64,000 bases of DNA from Rotaria socialis. Taxonomy: Eukaryota > Rotifera > Eurotatoria > Philodinida > Philodinidae. The stretch is taken from positions 1 to 64,000 of the forward strand of contig CAJNYU010002558.1 in NCBI GenBank assembly GCA_905331475.1, written 5' to 3'. This document shows, one piece after another, positions 38,119 to 50,531 of the stretch. Each line of letters begins with the position of its first letter. Within the stretch, counting starts at the first letter, position 1. Position numbers and translations under genes: made by a program. The notes below the pieces were generated by a model. It searched no databases, had not been told where the DNA came from, and was given only the letters and a program-made list of their open reading frames with translations.

Positions 38119-38326
38119 TTAATTACACACACAGAGAAGAAGAAGAAAAATAAAAACAATCAAGGCGAGAATTAAATTCATCTCATTAGTAAAATGTCTC
38201 ATTATCGGATTGATTAGGAATGCCTTCGATATCCATCGCTGATGACTGCTGCTGCTGCTCCTGTTACGACTGCTGTTTTTGTTGTTGCTGCTACGCGACG
38301 GCGTGCTGTGCGGCAAGCCATCGACG

Positions 38327-40575
38327 CTAATCGTCGATAAACTCATTTTCATGGCCTATAAGTGGACGAGTTTGACCATCAGATAATGCGTTCGATGTAC
38401 TGAACGCTGATGGATCTTTTGGTTTAAAAAAGTATTCGTCTGAATCTAAAATTATTTGAAACACAAAATCCTTTATTTCTATCTTTACTTCTCGTTTCTT
38501 TTTAGATTTATCTCTTCTACCCATTCAATAAACAACAGCTCTTTTTGTCCAGTATTTAGCCTGGCGTTGTTCTTGCTCGGTGACAGGTATTGCTGTTAAA
38601 GAGCCCTCATCACCGGGATTTAAAAGAACAATCGATGGCATTATGACATTGATTGTTACAGTTGGCTGGTATTTATCTGTAACCTGTTATTAATCAAAAC
38701 AAAATCATTCATTCTTTTCTTTACATATGTAAAAATTATCTTACAGCAACAGCACCGTTGGCTGATAATAAGTCTTTCTTGCTTGGAAAATTACGATTTT
38801 CGAATTCGTCCCATGGAATGTCATCAAAGACCAAATAACGAGCATCGTCGCTCCATGTATTCAAGCACAATCGTCCCTTAAAATAACATACTCGACCGGG
38901 CAAAGACAATGGAAACGAAGTTTTGCCTAAATTATAGAGTAAGCAACAAATATATTATCTTATTTGGATCAAATGATCATCTTTTTTTCTTTTTTTTCGT
39001 TCTCTTTTTCTTTATATCATACCGGTGCTTGTTGGTCCGATGATGACTAGACATTTTGGACGCTTTGGATGACGAAAATAATCTCTTAACCAGGCTGACA
39101 CAACAGCATCTGTAAGTACAAAATAAAAATAGGCTCAAAATGAAAGAAAAAGGCTTAGTTTTCTAAGTTTTAGAACATACGAATTTGACGTGTCCAATCA
39201 GGAAATGAGAGATCCCACACGAACTCTTTTACCTGTATGAGTTGTTGTCGTTCTCGGTATTGTTTGTTGACATAGTTGAAAGATTTGTAAAAGCCTTAAA
39301 TAAATTAGAAACATTGAGTAAAAGAAAGAGATAACGAAACATGCAATTTTTTAAGAATACAAACTACTAAACGAAACTAAATTATCACTACGTTGCATAA
39401 ATTCATATGGAAGTATCTTTCGAATTTCTTCCATAGCCTGACTAACACTTGTTTCAGCAATACATAGAACTTTGTGAGCAATCTCGTCTGTACGTTTCCG
39501 GCGTTCTTCAGCTTAAGCCCGGATAATAATCTTCCTCATCGAACGATTGCTGACATCAAGAAATGGATTGATTGGTGTTGAAGAACAATTTGGATCTGAA
39601 TGTGTGCCTTTACTACGGAATGTACCAAACTCGACGTAGTTACCATCTATATAAAGATAGAAGTATTTTCTTATTTGTCATTCAATTACGAAAAACATTT
39701 CGTTCTTAGAATTCAAGCAAAGTTGTTCAAGAAAGATTTTATCTTTCTGGATATATCAATTCCAAGCATGATTGTTCGATGTTATCTGATAATTACAATG
39801 TACACTTATTTCAAATGTCAGCGATCGGTAAGAGTCAAAATTATGTATTTCTACGAGTCGTACCGGCGTGTTTGTCCAAAAACCAACTGTCTTTTTATCC
39901 TTTTTCTCTTTCAAACTGATCTGTACATGAAGATGTGTGACCTTGTTTGTTTAGTTCCAATCTCACTCATCACACATACATATTGAATACTAGCTCGATC
40001 AAAACCTCCAACGGTACATTCGAGAAGTTTTTCTTCTATACAAAGAAAAAATCGATTAGAAAGACAATCATGTTTTCCAAAACAAGATAGCCAATGATCT
40101 CTTATATAGATGTATATTCTTACTAGTTACATTTGACCAACAAGTTATAGCAAACGAATCTGTATACATACGAGGATTTTTCTTTTTACGACGTATTGCC
40201 GTATTTTTACCCTCCAAATTAAATTGATTTTCTCGTGCAATTGTTTGTTTATCTAATTTAGACATACATAAATGTTAATTCAAAAAAAAATCACTTCATT
40301 ATCTATTTGAGTTCTTTCCATTATTTCTTTCTGCCTACCTTTATGATCATAGTTATATTGTGAAAGATCGTCCTGTGTATCTACACTAACTGGTTGCTGA
40401 TTAAATTGTGGAGTAGTTGTAGCAGTAGCATAGAGAATCACTGATGATGTAGATTCCTTGTAAATAAAATAAAAAAGATATAACCTGTCGCTTTCACCGT
40501 GTCACTTTGTTATTCCTTACGATCAAGAACGTTTTGAACATCATTTGATAAGATCGGTGGAGACGAAGTATCCAT
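38327..40575 (-). pseudogene. Intron-bearing CRESS-type Rep (HUH endonuclease plus SF3 helicase), broken
   Basis: A geminivirus/CRESS-DNA-virus type replication initiator, spread over about nine exons on the minus strand. Start ATG is at 40573-40575. Other exons lie near 40470-40340, 40252-40124, 40035-39870, 39800-39743, 39646-39389, 39294-39181, 39109-39023, 38926-38745 and 38683-38525. The HUH part shows a motif I-like FAIT segment, motif II HLHVQ (about 39930) and a motif III-like YIQK segment. The helicase part has a Walker A split by an intron (GPTSTGKT), a Walker B FDDIP and a motif C-like VLLNP. Breaks: a 1-nt frameshift just before HLHVQ (about 39944), TGA at 39756-39758, loss of the donor GT (now AT) at 39742-39741, and TAA at 39513-39515. 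The apparent end at TGA 38525-38527 is followed in frame by 65 more codons to a TAG near 38327. Genuine introns mean it has been resident in a eukaryotic nucleus and is not a free virus. Confidence 0.8.
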
Positions 40576-40579
40576 AAGC

Positions 40580-42900
40580 AACAGCAAACTTAGATAAAAT
40601 AAGAACAACAAAGCTGATAGATCAAATGTGAAAAACGAAGTGGTAATTTCTAGAATGATAACAACAACAACAATAACAAATTTCGACTTACTTGTGGTAC
40701 AAGCACATAAACTATGTATAGCATGTGATTACACTGTTTATCTTCATCCATAAGAGATAAATACGATCATTTGATACTGATTTCTCTCCGTGCACAAGTT
40801 TAAATAGTTTCCGATCAAAGGCGTTCTATTTTACCAATCGAAATGAATATACTATCGAACAATATGTCCCTAGATTTCACCAATTGAATATCTTCATGGT
40901 TATTCATAAGTACACTATCGATAAAAAAAACTTAGTCGTCATTATGAACAAACATATCTTTTAAAACAATTCGACCTATATCATTCTTTTTTTCTCTTTT
41001 TCAAATAAAAAATGTATTGTTCGAATATTATTTTTAATCATATTACGCCGTCTAACATATATCTCAAAAGTTTAACCGCGTAATAAATGCATCGGATAGA
41101 GAAGCGGGCTAATGGTGTCACGAGCCATAATCCCCATGTTTGAATCTGTATACAGGCACACGCCAATATTCATCGATACGATGGATATAAGTGTCGAATG
41201 TCTCTAATAATAATGGCTCAGGTCTGTCCCTATACCATTGATTGAGGCCGACATAGGCTAGCCAGGAGCAATAATCATGCTTTTGATAATCTGAGGCCCC
41301 TGTATAGGGCGAGACCTTGAGCAGGTGTTCGGTACGCGGGGGTAAGCGGTGTTATTTTTGCAATTTCTATCTTTAAACAACTAAAAAACGTACTTTTTAT
41401 TGTTTTTAATAGCATTAAATGAACAGATCATCTATAGAAAAATATTCAAATGAAATGATAAATTGTTCATTTTAATATAATGAACAATAATTTTTGTCTA
41501 GTGACAGAACGAAAAATATATGCCCTTCCTTGATTCGAACCAAGCATTTTCTGTCATCCGACCAGATTTTCTAAGCCGATTAAACCAGAAGAGATAATAT
41601 AGTCGTCCGCATAAATTTCTAACCTTCATTGACATTGATTTAACAGTTCATTCAAGTGATTGTGAAAATATCAAAATTGATCGGCATATAATTTATATGC
41701 AGTGTTTAATTGAACCGATCGTAATATAATGCATAATTAATTAAAGAAATGGATAAATAAATAAATAAATAAATAAATATATATATATACAAATAAAAAA
41801 AGATTTATATTACGTTCATTTTCTTCTATTCCGAACATTCATATAGTCAGAGACGAAATGAGGAAAATGGTTCACATACATAACTTTTATAGATGGCGAT
41901 CCTATCCGGTTTCATATAGAATTGTGAAGCAAAAACAAAACTAAATTTGATTATTTTAATAGGCAACAAAATGAAAATGATGAAAAATGTATCAAAACGC
42001 ATTTACAATGCATTTTCTATACTCCTTTATTCAATTTAAACATCATTTGTTACTATCCAAGTAACAAAATCAAAATATTTTATTTTTGAAGTAAAAACAA
42101 AAGACTATGAATAAATGCATATCGGCTACCAGAAGGCTTCGAAAAGAGAACGAAATATTGTTGATTGCATGTTTGGAATATGTGAACTGAATTGAAAAAC
42201 GAGTTGTATTTCAATGAAAACACTGTTCACACGATGGCAACATACTCAGAAATGTGAATAGAAAAATCTGATTGATAATTCATGAATATTTGTCTACATG
42301 AACCAGGAAATCCAAGACAATCAAAAGAAATAATCCAATGTGACACAACTACTTCTTTCAGTTGCGATGGAATTCTGAAAGGTCAGAGTCTTTGGTTATT
42401 AACTACACAGAAAATATATGGATGTAGACAAAGTTGCAACATTAGTGATTGAAGTATTATGGCACTAAAGAAGTTGAAACGTATGATGAGACTCGTCGGC
42501 ATGAAGAAGATGAAGATTCTCTTCTGAGGTTGAAAGGTCAATTACGTGTTAATGTTAAGAGTTTCCCTGACAAAAGTACCGAATGATGCCTAAAGATTCT
42601 CTAAAAAATTGACGTCTCTGTTTATCAATATCTACAAACCACTATAAAAATTTTGTTTTAACCACACACAATTATAGAGCGAATAGTTTTCTACAAAATA
42701 AGACGTCGTCGAGGTCTCTGCGACGCTTTCTGACTGAACTACATCAGTGTTACTGAAAGCATTCGAGAATTCTTTGAAAATTTTTCCTGTACTCTCCCTC
42801 AGGAAAGGGTCGTAAAATGAAAGATAGTATTTGATTGATCCGCTCATAGGTTTTGCATATTGGAGGCATCAGTATTCTATTCCAACGGCTTTTTTGTCCC
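40580..42900. other. Intergenic region, no gene seen
   Basis: AT-rich, with tRNA-like debris: the minus strand near 41510-41600 contains a T-arm-like CTTGGTTCGAATCAAG. The + strand near 41090-41175 contains a worn GTTTGAATC B-box-like site. An AAAT/AT microsatellite lies at 41753-41790. No ORF with domain character. Confidence 0.5.
41753..41790. repeat. (AAAT)n(AT)n microsatellite
   Basis: Seven or more AAAT units followed by ATATATATATA. Confidence 0.9.
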
Positions 42901-42933
42901 TAGTCCTTCGGAAATTGCTGTGGGGGGGGGGNT

Positions 42934-43326
42934 TTAGAAGAAATAAACAACATTTTTTACATTTCAAATGGAGACTCTCATTCCATCACTCAATGGATTA
43001 TTGGTGATTATGAAAATCGTAATATTTATGCTAGCATTCTAGGTTGCCCTGGCAACATGTCTGCTCAATTATTCTATCTACAAGGACTTATTCTTGATAA
43101 TTATGGTAATTCATATGTTGCTAATAGTTCCAATCATCGGATTCAAATGTTTTGTCCCGGTGCAGTATTTGGTATTACAATTGCTGGTACTGGTCAAGTA
43201 GGTCAAGGAGATAGTGAATTAAAATTTCCCTATGATGTAGCATTTGATTCCGAAATGAATCTGTATGTTGCTAATACGTGGAATAATCATATACAAATTT
43301 TGAAAGAATTCATTGAACTAAATTAA
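42934..43326 (+). pseudogene. NHL-repeat fragment truncated at an assembly gap
   Basis: Open frame running from just after the N at 42932 to TAA at 43324-43326, about 130 codons. It encodes two to three NHL propeller blades: GLILDNYGNSYVANSSNHRI and FPYDVAFDSEMNLYVANTW, with GITIAGTGQ between. The 5' part is absent beyond the gap. Related in sequence style to the complete NHL gene at 55.6 kb. Whether it is a pseudogene or a gene cut by misassembly cannot be decided here. Confidence 0.65.
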
Positions 43327-43329
43327 CTG

Positions 43330-44130
43330 ATGATTTTTTATTTATTGATGAACTATTTTTGTAAGGATATTATCAAAGAGAATACATATATCCGAATACA
43401 GAGGATTATATTATAGCTGTGATTCATCTTTTACTCTTTTGTCTAGAAAATAAGCTAATGTTTTTATATTATTCTCTGATAGAATTTCTAATCATCGTAG
43501 CTAGCCATTAGTGCACATATTGGTATGTGTGACGAGTTTTTTCTAACATAGTATGCACTTCTGGTCTCTTCTATGCCTTTGCGCGAGGTGCAAAAAGAAT
43601 AGCTAACCAGTTTTCAGATGCAGTCAAACCTGAACCATGAATAGCGTAAACTTCCAACTTTTACTAATTCAACCGTGCTAAAAGGAAACTACTGAGATAG
43701 AAAAAATGCTTTAGGGACTAGAGTTTATAGGCTACTAATCAACTAAGAAGCTTAATTCACTGTATCTTCTACAAAGCAATCACCCTTACTTTCTATTATC
43801 TTCAAATTCAAGTACAGAACACGTGGACTCCTCTCGAGCCTCGTAAACAAAACGTGCCACGCAATATATCCTTATCACTTCATGATAGCAAAATTACCGA
43901 TGAAATGAGTCGAGGATTATAAGTAAATTAGTTTTACATTTTCTTGATTCTACACTTCGATCAAGCTGAAAATATTCGGTTTTCATTCTATACATTCATC
44001 CGGCGGAACAAAATTTTTTCTACAATTGAGACATTCAGTAAGTGCTTGGGTATTTTATCTGAATGAATCAAATTAATCGAATAGGAACAATAATCTGCAT
44101 CAAATTCATGTATGTGATACTAGAAATTTT
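43330..44130. other. Intergenic region, no gene seen
   Basis: AT-rich, no ORF with recognisable domains and no repeat that stands out. Confidence 0.5.
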
Positions 44131-44177
44131 GGGTGTGCGTGTGGGTCTAGTTACACTCTTTATCAACACCCACCCCT
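44131..44177. repeat. Telomere-like hairpin element
   Basis: GGGTGTGCGTGTGGGTC arm, loop TAGTTACACTCTTTATC and AACACCCACCCC arm. The loop is the reverse complement of the loop in the copy at 36088. Confidence 0.6.
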
Positions 44178-44248
44178 TATTCCTATCGTAAAATTCATTT
44201 TTTTCAATTCTTTTTGCGAACGGAACAATGCGCGCTCGCTCTACTCAA

Positions 44249-44925
44249 GGGGTGGGGGTGCAAAAATCTCGCTTTTAAAATTTCACTCACCGTTTTGTGG
44301 AACTCACATATATTTTCGAAGAAAATGATGCGTGTAAGTTTTAAGGTGAGGTTTTTGGTGGCTACCCATCTCACCCTCCTCTCCCCCATTACAGGCATTA
44401 ATGAGTTTACTCTTGCGCTAATGAGAGACTACACTAATTAGACTATTATTTCTTCCTTTTATTCATCACAGACTATTCAAAATAACCAAGACCTGCCCAT
44501 TAAAGACACTAGCAACCAGTATAGGCCACCATTACAGACATTAACAACCCCACCCCCTCTTGAGGGTGTGGGTGTATACACGAAGAAGAGTTCCACATTC
44601 AAACCCACACCCTACCCAGAGTCACATCCACACCTTCAAAAAGTCGGTTTTCAGCCCTCTCTGCAGAACTTGGCGCATGCTCTCGTAGGAAACAAAATAT
44701 GTTTTCCTACTGTTAATTCACTTCCATTTATTCCTTTTAACTCCATTTTCAAAACTTTATTTCAATTTTTTTAATTGATAAGAAGCAAACAAGACAGAAA
44801 AAGAAAAACACAAAAAAAGGGAAAGAAAAAAATACACACATATCAAAACGTATATCCCTTTATATATTCTCCTTTCATACTTTCTTCCCNAAATTTTAAA
44901 AGCGAGATTTTTGCACCCCCACCCC
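44249..44925. repeat. Perfect 35-bp inverted repeat ending exactly at an N
   Basis: The 35 bp at 44249-44283 (starting GGGGTGGGGGTGCAAAAATC) recur perfectly inverted at 44891-44925, and the second copy begins right after the N at 44890. This could be the ends of a 677-bp element or a misjoined duplicate contig end. Confidence 0.55.
44559..44639. repeat. Telomere-like hairpin element
   Basis: CTTGAGGGTGTGGGTGTATA arm; AAACCCACACCC and CATCCACACCTTCAA on the other side. Confidence 0.6.
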
Positions 44926-45320
44926 ATATCTCATCACATACCGATGACGTTTCTTTTATTGCATAGGGGTAAATTTAGTACATGGAGAGAGACAAGAGAG
45001 AGAAAAAGAAAACAGCAAAGAATGCAATGGATGATACCATAACGAAACACAAAGCAGAATATAGAAGATATATCCTAACTAAATTTATATCATGGCCATC
45101 GGCCATGACACCTACACAACTCGGTACGGGCTACAAAACTAGCATAGTTAAATCATACCAGCAGAAAGTCGTGTATAAACTGGGCGGAGTTGCGTGAAAG
45201 CACCCACCTTCATTTCCAATTGGGCCGAAATCAACACAAAACGTCCCCAGTCCTTTGTTGCACTGAAAAATATAAGTACTCAGCGAAACTTAAAAGGGTT
45301 TAGAAATTTGCAACTAATTC

Positions 45321-45373
45321 GGGATGTGGGCATGGGTGTGGGTGTAGATCTTCTTCCCACACCCACACCCTCA
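45321..45373. repeat. Telomere-like hairpin element
   Basis: GGGATGTGGGCATGGGTGTG arm, loop TAGATCTTC, and CCCACACCCACACCC arm followed by TCAGACC. Confidence 0.65.
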
Positions 45374-45460
45374 GACCCCTCAGGCGGAGAAAGACAGCAC
45401 TACACAGAATATCAGCGGAGCAAGGAAGCAGTATTCGGATCGGAAAGTTATTGGATTTTT

Positions 45461-45506
45461 TCAAGGGTGTGGGTGTAAATGTGATGAGAAGATCGACACC
45501 CACACC
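45461..45506. repeat. Telomere-like hairpin element
   Basis: TCAAGGGTGTGGGTG arm, loop of about 20 bp containing GTGATGAGAAGATCG, and ACACCCACACC arm. It lies only 88 bp from the previous copy. Confidence 0.6.
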
Positions 45507-45749
45507 AACGAAGTTTCACCTTGAAGTGACCCAGTTTCAGATATTTGAACTTCAGTTGATGAATCCTGCGATTATTTAGGAATAAAATAATTTCCAAATA
45601 CTTTAGATTTGGTAAATCTGGAAGGATAGCATAAGCATCTCTGATCAAACACGAACTTGAGTAAAGAGAATGAAGCAAGGGGAAACAGCTGATTTAAATC
45701 AGCGTAAATCACCATAACCCACAAAAATCATAAATCAGTCACTTTCCTC

Positions 45750-46257
45750 TTGACCATACACAAATATCAGAATAATAGGAAAATTAATAAACGGTATTGG
45801 AATTGGTTCGATCATCATTCATGTAAAACGCATGAAAGAAACTGTCCGAATGGTTCATGGAAAGCCAAAAAGAATGGTACAATTAATCAAATCACACTTT
45901 CAAATGAAAATCTCGAATCATATATTAACCATCAATTGCATGACTTTCCACTCAGTATCAAAACTGAATTAAGAGCAGCCGGAACAAAAAAAGGTAATGA
46001 AATTCGAAGACAAATATGTCAAAGAATATACTGCTGGTGGTAATATTGCACGAACAAAACACTTTATCGCTTGGTATGTTGACGATCAAACTAATACAAT
46101 AGCGATTTTTAATTTTATGGCTAAAATTAAAAAGTATGCTGGCAGTGATCATCATTTTTTGGCAGAATACTATGATGGGAACGATGAAAAAATTCAAAAT
46201 GCTTCATCTTATCATATTGAAGATCTTTTGCAAGAAAAACTTCCCAGTATTTGTTAA
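45750..46257 (+). pseudogene. Frameshifted hypothetical gene
   Basis: Two open frames that appear to be one gene. The first (45750-46043, opening at a TTG) reads on as credible protein until a run of seven A (45986-45992). From 45997 a different frame continues (KEYTAGGNIARTKHFIAWYV ... DHHFLAEYYDG) to TAA 46255-46257. I do not recognise the protein. The shift at an A7 run may be a sequencing error, so the gene may be intact. No signal peptide or TM segment visible. Confidence 0.45.
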
Positions 46258-46610
46258 ATTCTCACATGCATGCGTTAAGTCAAACGGATCGACACTAAAT
46301 ACTAACAACAGCAGGTTCACAGTCAATAATGCTTTTTGTATTTCATATATAAACTTTACATTAAACAAGAATAAATAAAGATAATAAATATGCGAATGAA
46401 TGTATATACATAATATCTTGAGATATCATTTCAAAGGAGGATTTTAGAATCCCAGCTACTACGACGCGTTGCGTGTCTCATTTAAGCGCCATAGTCAGGT
46501 ATATTCTGAAACTATTACTGTATATCAATTAATAATAATTATGAAAAGTATATGAAAGTCGAAAAGACATTCGATAATTGCCAACCAGATTGCTCATGGT
46601 CATTAGGATT

Positions 46611-46806
46611 GAGTGTGTACGTGAGTATCGAGTGGGTGTGTGGGTGTTAAACTACCATGATATCAATATTTTATCTCGGAAACACGAATTTTCAAATGGC
46701 ACTTGCAACGATAGAAATTCTTCGAAACAAATGGTGTGCGTGCCACTGCGGGTGTTGGTGTCAGTGTGGGTATCGATAAAAAGAACGCATAACCACACCC
46801 GCACCC
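46611..46806. repeat. Diverged telomere-like elements, possibly nested
   Basis: GAGTGTGTACGTGAGTATCG with GGGTGTGTGGGTGTT (46611-46648) lacks a close partner. A second GT-rich arm (46734-46779) pairs with ACCACACCCGCACCCTCAA (46791-46808). One element may be inserted in another. Confidence 0.5.
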
Positions 46807-46959
46807 TCAAAAATTGAAACCGCTTTCATTACTGATCTCGTCTTTCATGGAGGAAAAGATCAGTTCGATTGATTAAAGCAAAGTGGAGATGTTCAATGTT
46901 TTTATCGCATTCATATTTAGAGCACACCGTATAGATTTCAAAAGAACACAAATACGAAG

Positions 46960-48773
46960 ATTATCATTATAAGCAGAACTATTTTACTACTAATTGTAAT
47001 GTTACAGGATGATGTTTTTGGACAATTTAAATCTGATGACCAATCATCACTTCCTACATATAAATAATCCAGATGGATCAACTGTTTGTTTAATTGTTTT
47101 AAGTCGATCATAAATTGCTTGGGTACCGAAATATTTTTGTTGCCAATCTGGTTCATTTGGATCGGCTTCATTCATATAACAGCCTGATTGATCACCACCT
47201 ACCATTGTTTGTAGAATATTTACTTGATTTCTAACATGTTCTGCATGTTTTTGTTGATCATTCAGAGATGTTCCATCGGACCAAAACTGTGCATAGGCCA
47301 TGTGAAGAAGACTTGTACGCCATACTGGATTAGCACTAGTATTTCTCACATGAGACACCTGTCCACCAGCCACAAGATGTCCAACAAGAATTGATTGATT
47401 ATGACTCTGACCTTTAATTTGATTAAATATTTTAGCTAGCTGATCGGGTTGATTTCGAACAATACTTTCGGGTATTAGACGAGAACCAAGTAGAACGTTG
47501 ATACCTGCGGGATTGTATTGTGTAAATGCATTATAAAAAAATTCATAAAATGATGGAAAAGAAAGTGCTGATGGGTGTATTATTTGTAAGTCTGTATTAT
47601 TATTTAAGAATTTATCGAATGTTTCATTTACTTCAGTTATATTACTATTTGGGCAAACAAGAGTCGTACTTATATTCGTATCTGATATGTAAAAATAACC
47701 AGACCAACCATCATCGGCTAATGTGGGTATTAATCGAATAAAATCACGAAGAAAAGTAGCATAGCGATCTTCATTCGGTGCAGCGAAGTTGTAATAAGTG
47801 ACTAAAATCGATGGTGATGGAAAAGCTCGTAAAACAACTGAGAGTACAATGGCAAAAGTTCCACCATCTCCACCTCGTAATGCCCAAAATAGATCAGCAT
47901 TTTGACAATCATTCACTGTACGACGTTGACCATCCGCTGTGACAACATCGAATTCGAGTACATTATCAGTTGCCAAACCTTTTCAGCGTGTTAACGGCCA
48001 ATGACCACCTCCTTGTAAGTAGCCACCAGCGGCACCCACAGTACTCGACGCTCCGCCGATTGCAATCAAATTGTATTGAGCCAAACATGCATATACTTCA
48101 CCCCATTGAACGCCGGCACCCACACGAACAGCATATGATACAGCTTCATCAATACATGATACGTACTGATTGATTGATTAATGTTATATTTTTCATATAG
48201 TGAAGTCAAAGAAGAAGTGACCCTGCTGCTGTTGATCGGCCCACATAATCATGTCCAGTTGTTTTAATAGCTAAACGAAGATTTCTTCTACTAGCAAATC
48301 TTATAGTTGTTTGAACGTGTTCAGGTAAAATAGCATTAGCAGCATATATAGGTACAGATCCTTGAGTGCACGATATATTATCAGGAATAATTGAACATGA
48401 ACCATTTTCTCAATTCGAATTTTGCATGGCACCTACTTGATCACTACGCCATGATGCATTTGACCATTGAGCTTTAGCAATATTACATGCATCCACATTT
48501 GGTGGAGTCGATTCACAAACGGCAGCGGATGGTTGTGCTGAAATAAGACGTCCATCGACAGATGCATTCAATATTTGCCAATCCGAACTATTTGGCAAAA
48601 AGTCGAGTCGGTTGAAAGACAACGGCAACGTCGTTCTTTAAATAAATCCGCCAAAATTCTATTAGTGACAACACGTATTCAATTCAGTTACTATCATTAC
48701 CTGCTACGCATTTATGTTGACTTAGGACAACGATAGCGAAGAATAAAATCGTATAGGGCATTATAGTCGACAT
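46960..48773 (-). pseudogene. Decayed berberine-bridge-like FAD oxidoreductase
   Basis: Exon 1 (48773-48701) encodes a signal peptide (MPYTILFFAIVVLS). The main exon starts at 48636. Family features on the minus strand: KTTGHDYVGRST and LQGGGHWPLT (FAD-binding loop), DNVLEFDVVTADG, LFWALRGGDGGTFAIV, and C-terminal VDPSGLF, where the BBE domain ends. Members oxidise alcohols, sugars or alkaloid-like substrates using covalently bound FAD; the substrate here is unknown. Damage: a frameshift near 48598, TGA at 48410-48412, 48206-48208 and 47983-47985, and a 1-nt shift near 47065. After that shift the expected YVGSDDW and a hydrophobic tail (IVLLIMIIFVFVFF, likely GPI/TM anchor) continue in another frame. 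The first two TGAs fall where the family has Trp (NWE and LWTH-type sites). The family is common in fungi, plants and bacteria, so horizontal origin is possible. Confidence 0.8.
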
Positions 48774-49436
48774 GCTTTTATCGATATTTGCACGCATATC
48801 AGTCTTCACCTTTTTATATTACAAAAAAAACAACACCAATATTCACATTGGTTATGAGACATCACAACATTATATGTTTGTCTCTCACCGAGTGCGTTCT
48901 TTCATACAACGAATAGTTGTTATCGCTTCTTTTTTTAACGAAAACCAGACTTGTTTGATCAAGTCGCATATTACGAGCAAAGATCACGGTAGATAAGCCG
49001 TTGTCACGGTGCAATGAAAAAGACAGGGAGAGCAAAGACAAATATCATTCATTATTTCCCTTCATATATTGAATACTAGAATTGCCAATTACTCATATAT
49101 GTGGGTTTTTTTCTCGATTAGAGTGTGAGTGTGGGTTCAGGTTTTTTTTTATTCATGCCCATAATCATAGCCACACGACACTCCACATACACGATTTAAT
49201 AAGCAAAGAGCAACTTATTTAGAGCAGCAATTATAGACCAATCACACAATTAAACAGCTCAAAATAGTCAAATAAAAGATTTGAAGAAAGGGCAAAGTAC
49301 GGTGAATTATTTAATTTATGTTTTAATAAACATATCATACAATGCTGATTAAGTACCTTATTAATCAAATCTGATAAAAAGCTTGGTGGTACTGGAGGTA
49401 ATCCACTCGATGGTTGGTCTATATAAAACTTCACAT

Positions 49437-49837
49437 GCTCCAATTATCTCAATATAATAATAACTCGGAATGATGATGAGTCTACAGATTGGATACATTT
49501 TCTTTATTCATCTTCTTATGATAAAAAACATGTGATTGAAGCACAAGTTTATGGTATTCGACGAAAAGACGAAGTTTCGCGATTTCTACTTGAGAAAGAT
49601 GAGAGAACATTTATAATTCGAGGAAAATTTAGTCATGTAACATTGTTTTGGCAAAATACTCCGCTATTTTCAACGAGATGAATACGAGATGTGAAATTTT
49701 TTACTATCAAAGGTCGAGCAAGTCAATCATATGATCAAGTAGAAGACGAAGTTTTCATCGAACAGTCCGATGGATATACGTTCGTTTATGTGACCGAAAA
49801 AGCGAAAAATTCTATCGATCAGTTACAATTCTTTTAG
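49437..49837 (+). pseudogene. Hypothetical protein ORF interrupted by one TGA
   Basis: A frame of about 133 codons ending at TAG 49835-49837, broken only by TGA at 49679-49681. It reads as credible protein on both sides (STDWIHFLYSSSYDKKHVIE ... FTIKGRASQSYDQVEDEVFI). No start Met is in frame, so an upstream exon is probably missing. No family recognised. On the opposite strand, 49443-49357 could be a short first exon of another gene (MEHVKFYIDQPSSGLPPVPP, then a GTACTT donor), but nothing supports it further. Confidence 0.4.
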
Positions 49838-50027
49838 CATCGAACAATACCGTAATCTCACACTAGTGATAAACATGTAAATAAACACTAACTTAGCTTT
49901 GTGTCAATACAGATACTAATTTTATAGTTCCAGTTAAGAGTATCATCTGTCTAACGCTGTTGGGACTTCGTTTTCCTCAATGTGAGGAATCAGTAAACTT
50001 TGAGAAATTTCAAAACTACGTCAGTAT

Positions 50028-50100
50028 CTTGAGGGTGTGGGTGGTATGGGCATTTCCATATGGTTATATAGGAAACGCATCTAGACTCACACCCACCCTC
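50028..50100. repeat. Telomere-like hairpin element
   Basis: CTTGAGGGTGTGGGTGGTAT arm; ACTCACACCCACCCTC arm; loop of about 40 bp with a TTCCATATGG palindrome. Confidence 0.6.
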
Positions 50101-50531
50101 AGCCTACATCATTTTAGACTTTCTGAAAACAAGATTCCCTGCATATACACACAGTAGCATCCGAATTGGTGAGTTTTTTTATCAATAAAAAAAGAGTAGG
50201 AACACCTAAAACTGCAGAATTCACGTGTTGTCAACTTATTTTGGTTGAGGCATAGTTCTTTTTTGCTGTTTACATTTTTTTTTGTTTGTAAGTCATCGAC
50301 AAGAAAAATCAAAGGTGAAATTGTTGACAGAAGTGAATATTTTTTCTTCGTTAGTTGCTCTTGCATAGTTACTACGTAGAAAGAACGAAAAGAAAACTTT
50401 ATTTAAAGAAGCACTTTATTCACTGAAAAATATATTCGATTGAGTGATACGCTTGAATGTACTTAGTATTGTGACTTTTCTATTGGCTACTGCTCTCAGT
50501 GGAAGACAAACTAAAAGGATATTTAACTTAA

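Noticed and set aside
38119-38352. 77-aa Ser/Asn-rich minus-strand ORF
   Set aside because: Overlaps the end of the Rep reading frame and a CTG/CAG-rich stretch; composition-driven.
39600-39986. 128-aa + strand ORF
   Set aside because: It is the antisense of Rep exons and introns; the minus strand carries the real motifs.
41520-41600. tRNA gene on the minus strand (CTTGGTTCGAATCAAG T-arm)
   Set aside because: The T-arm is good, but D-arm, anticodon stem (only 4 bp with a 9-nt loop) and acceptor stem do not fold as a functional tRNA.
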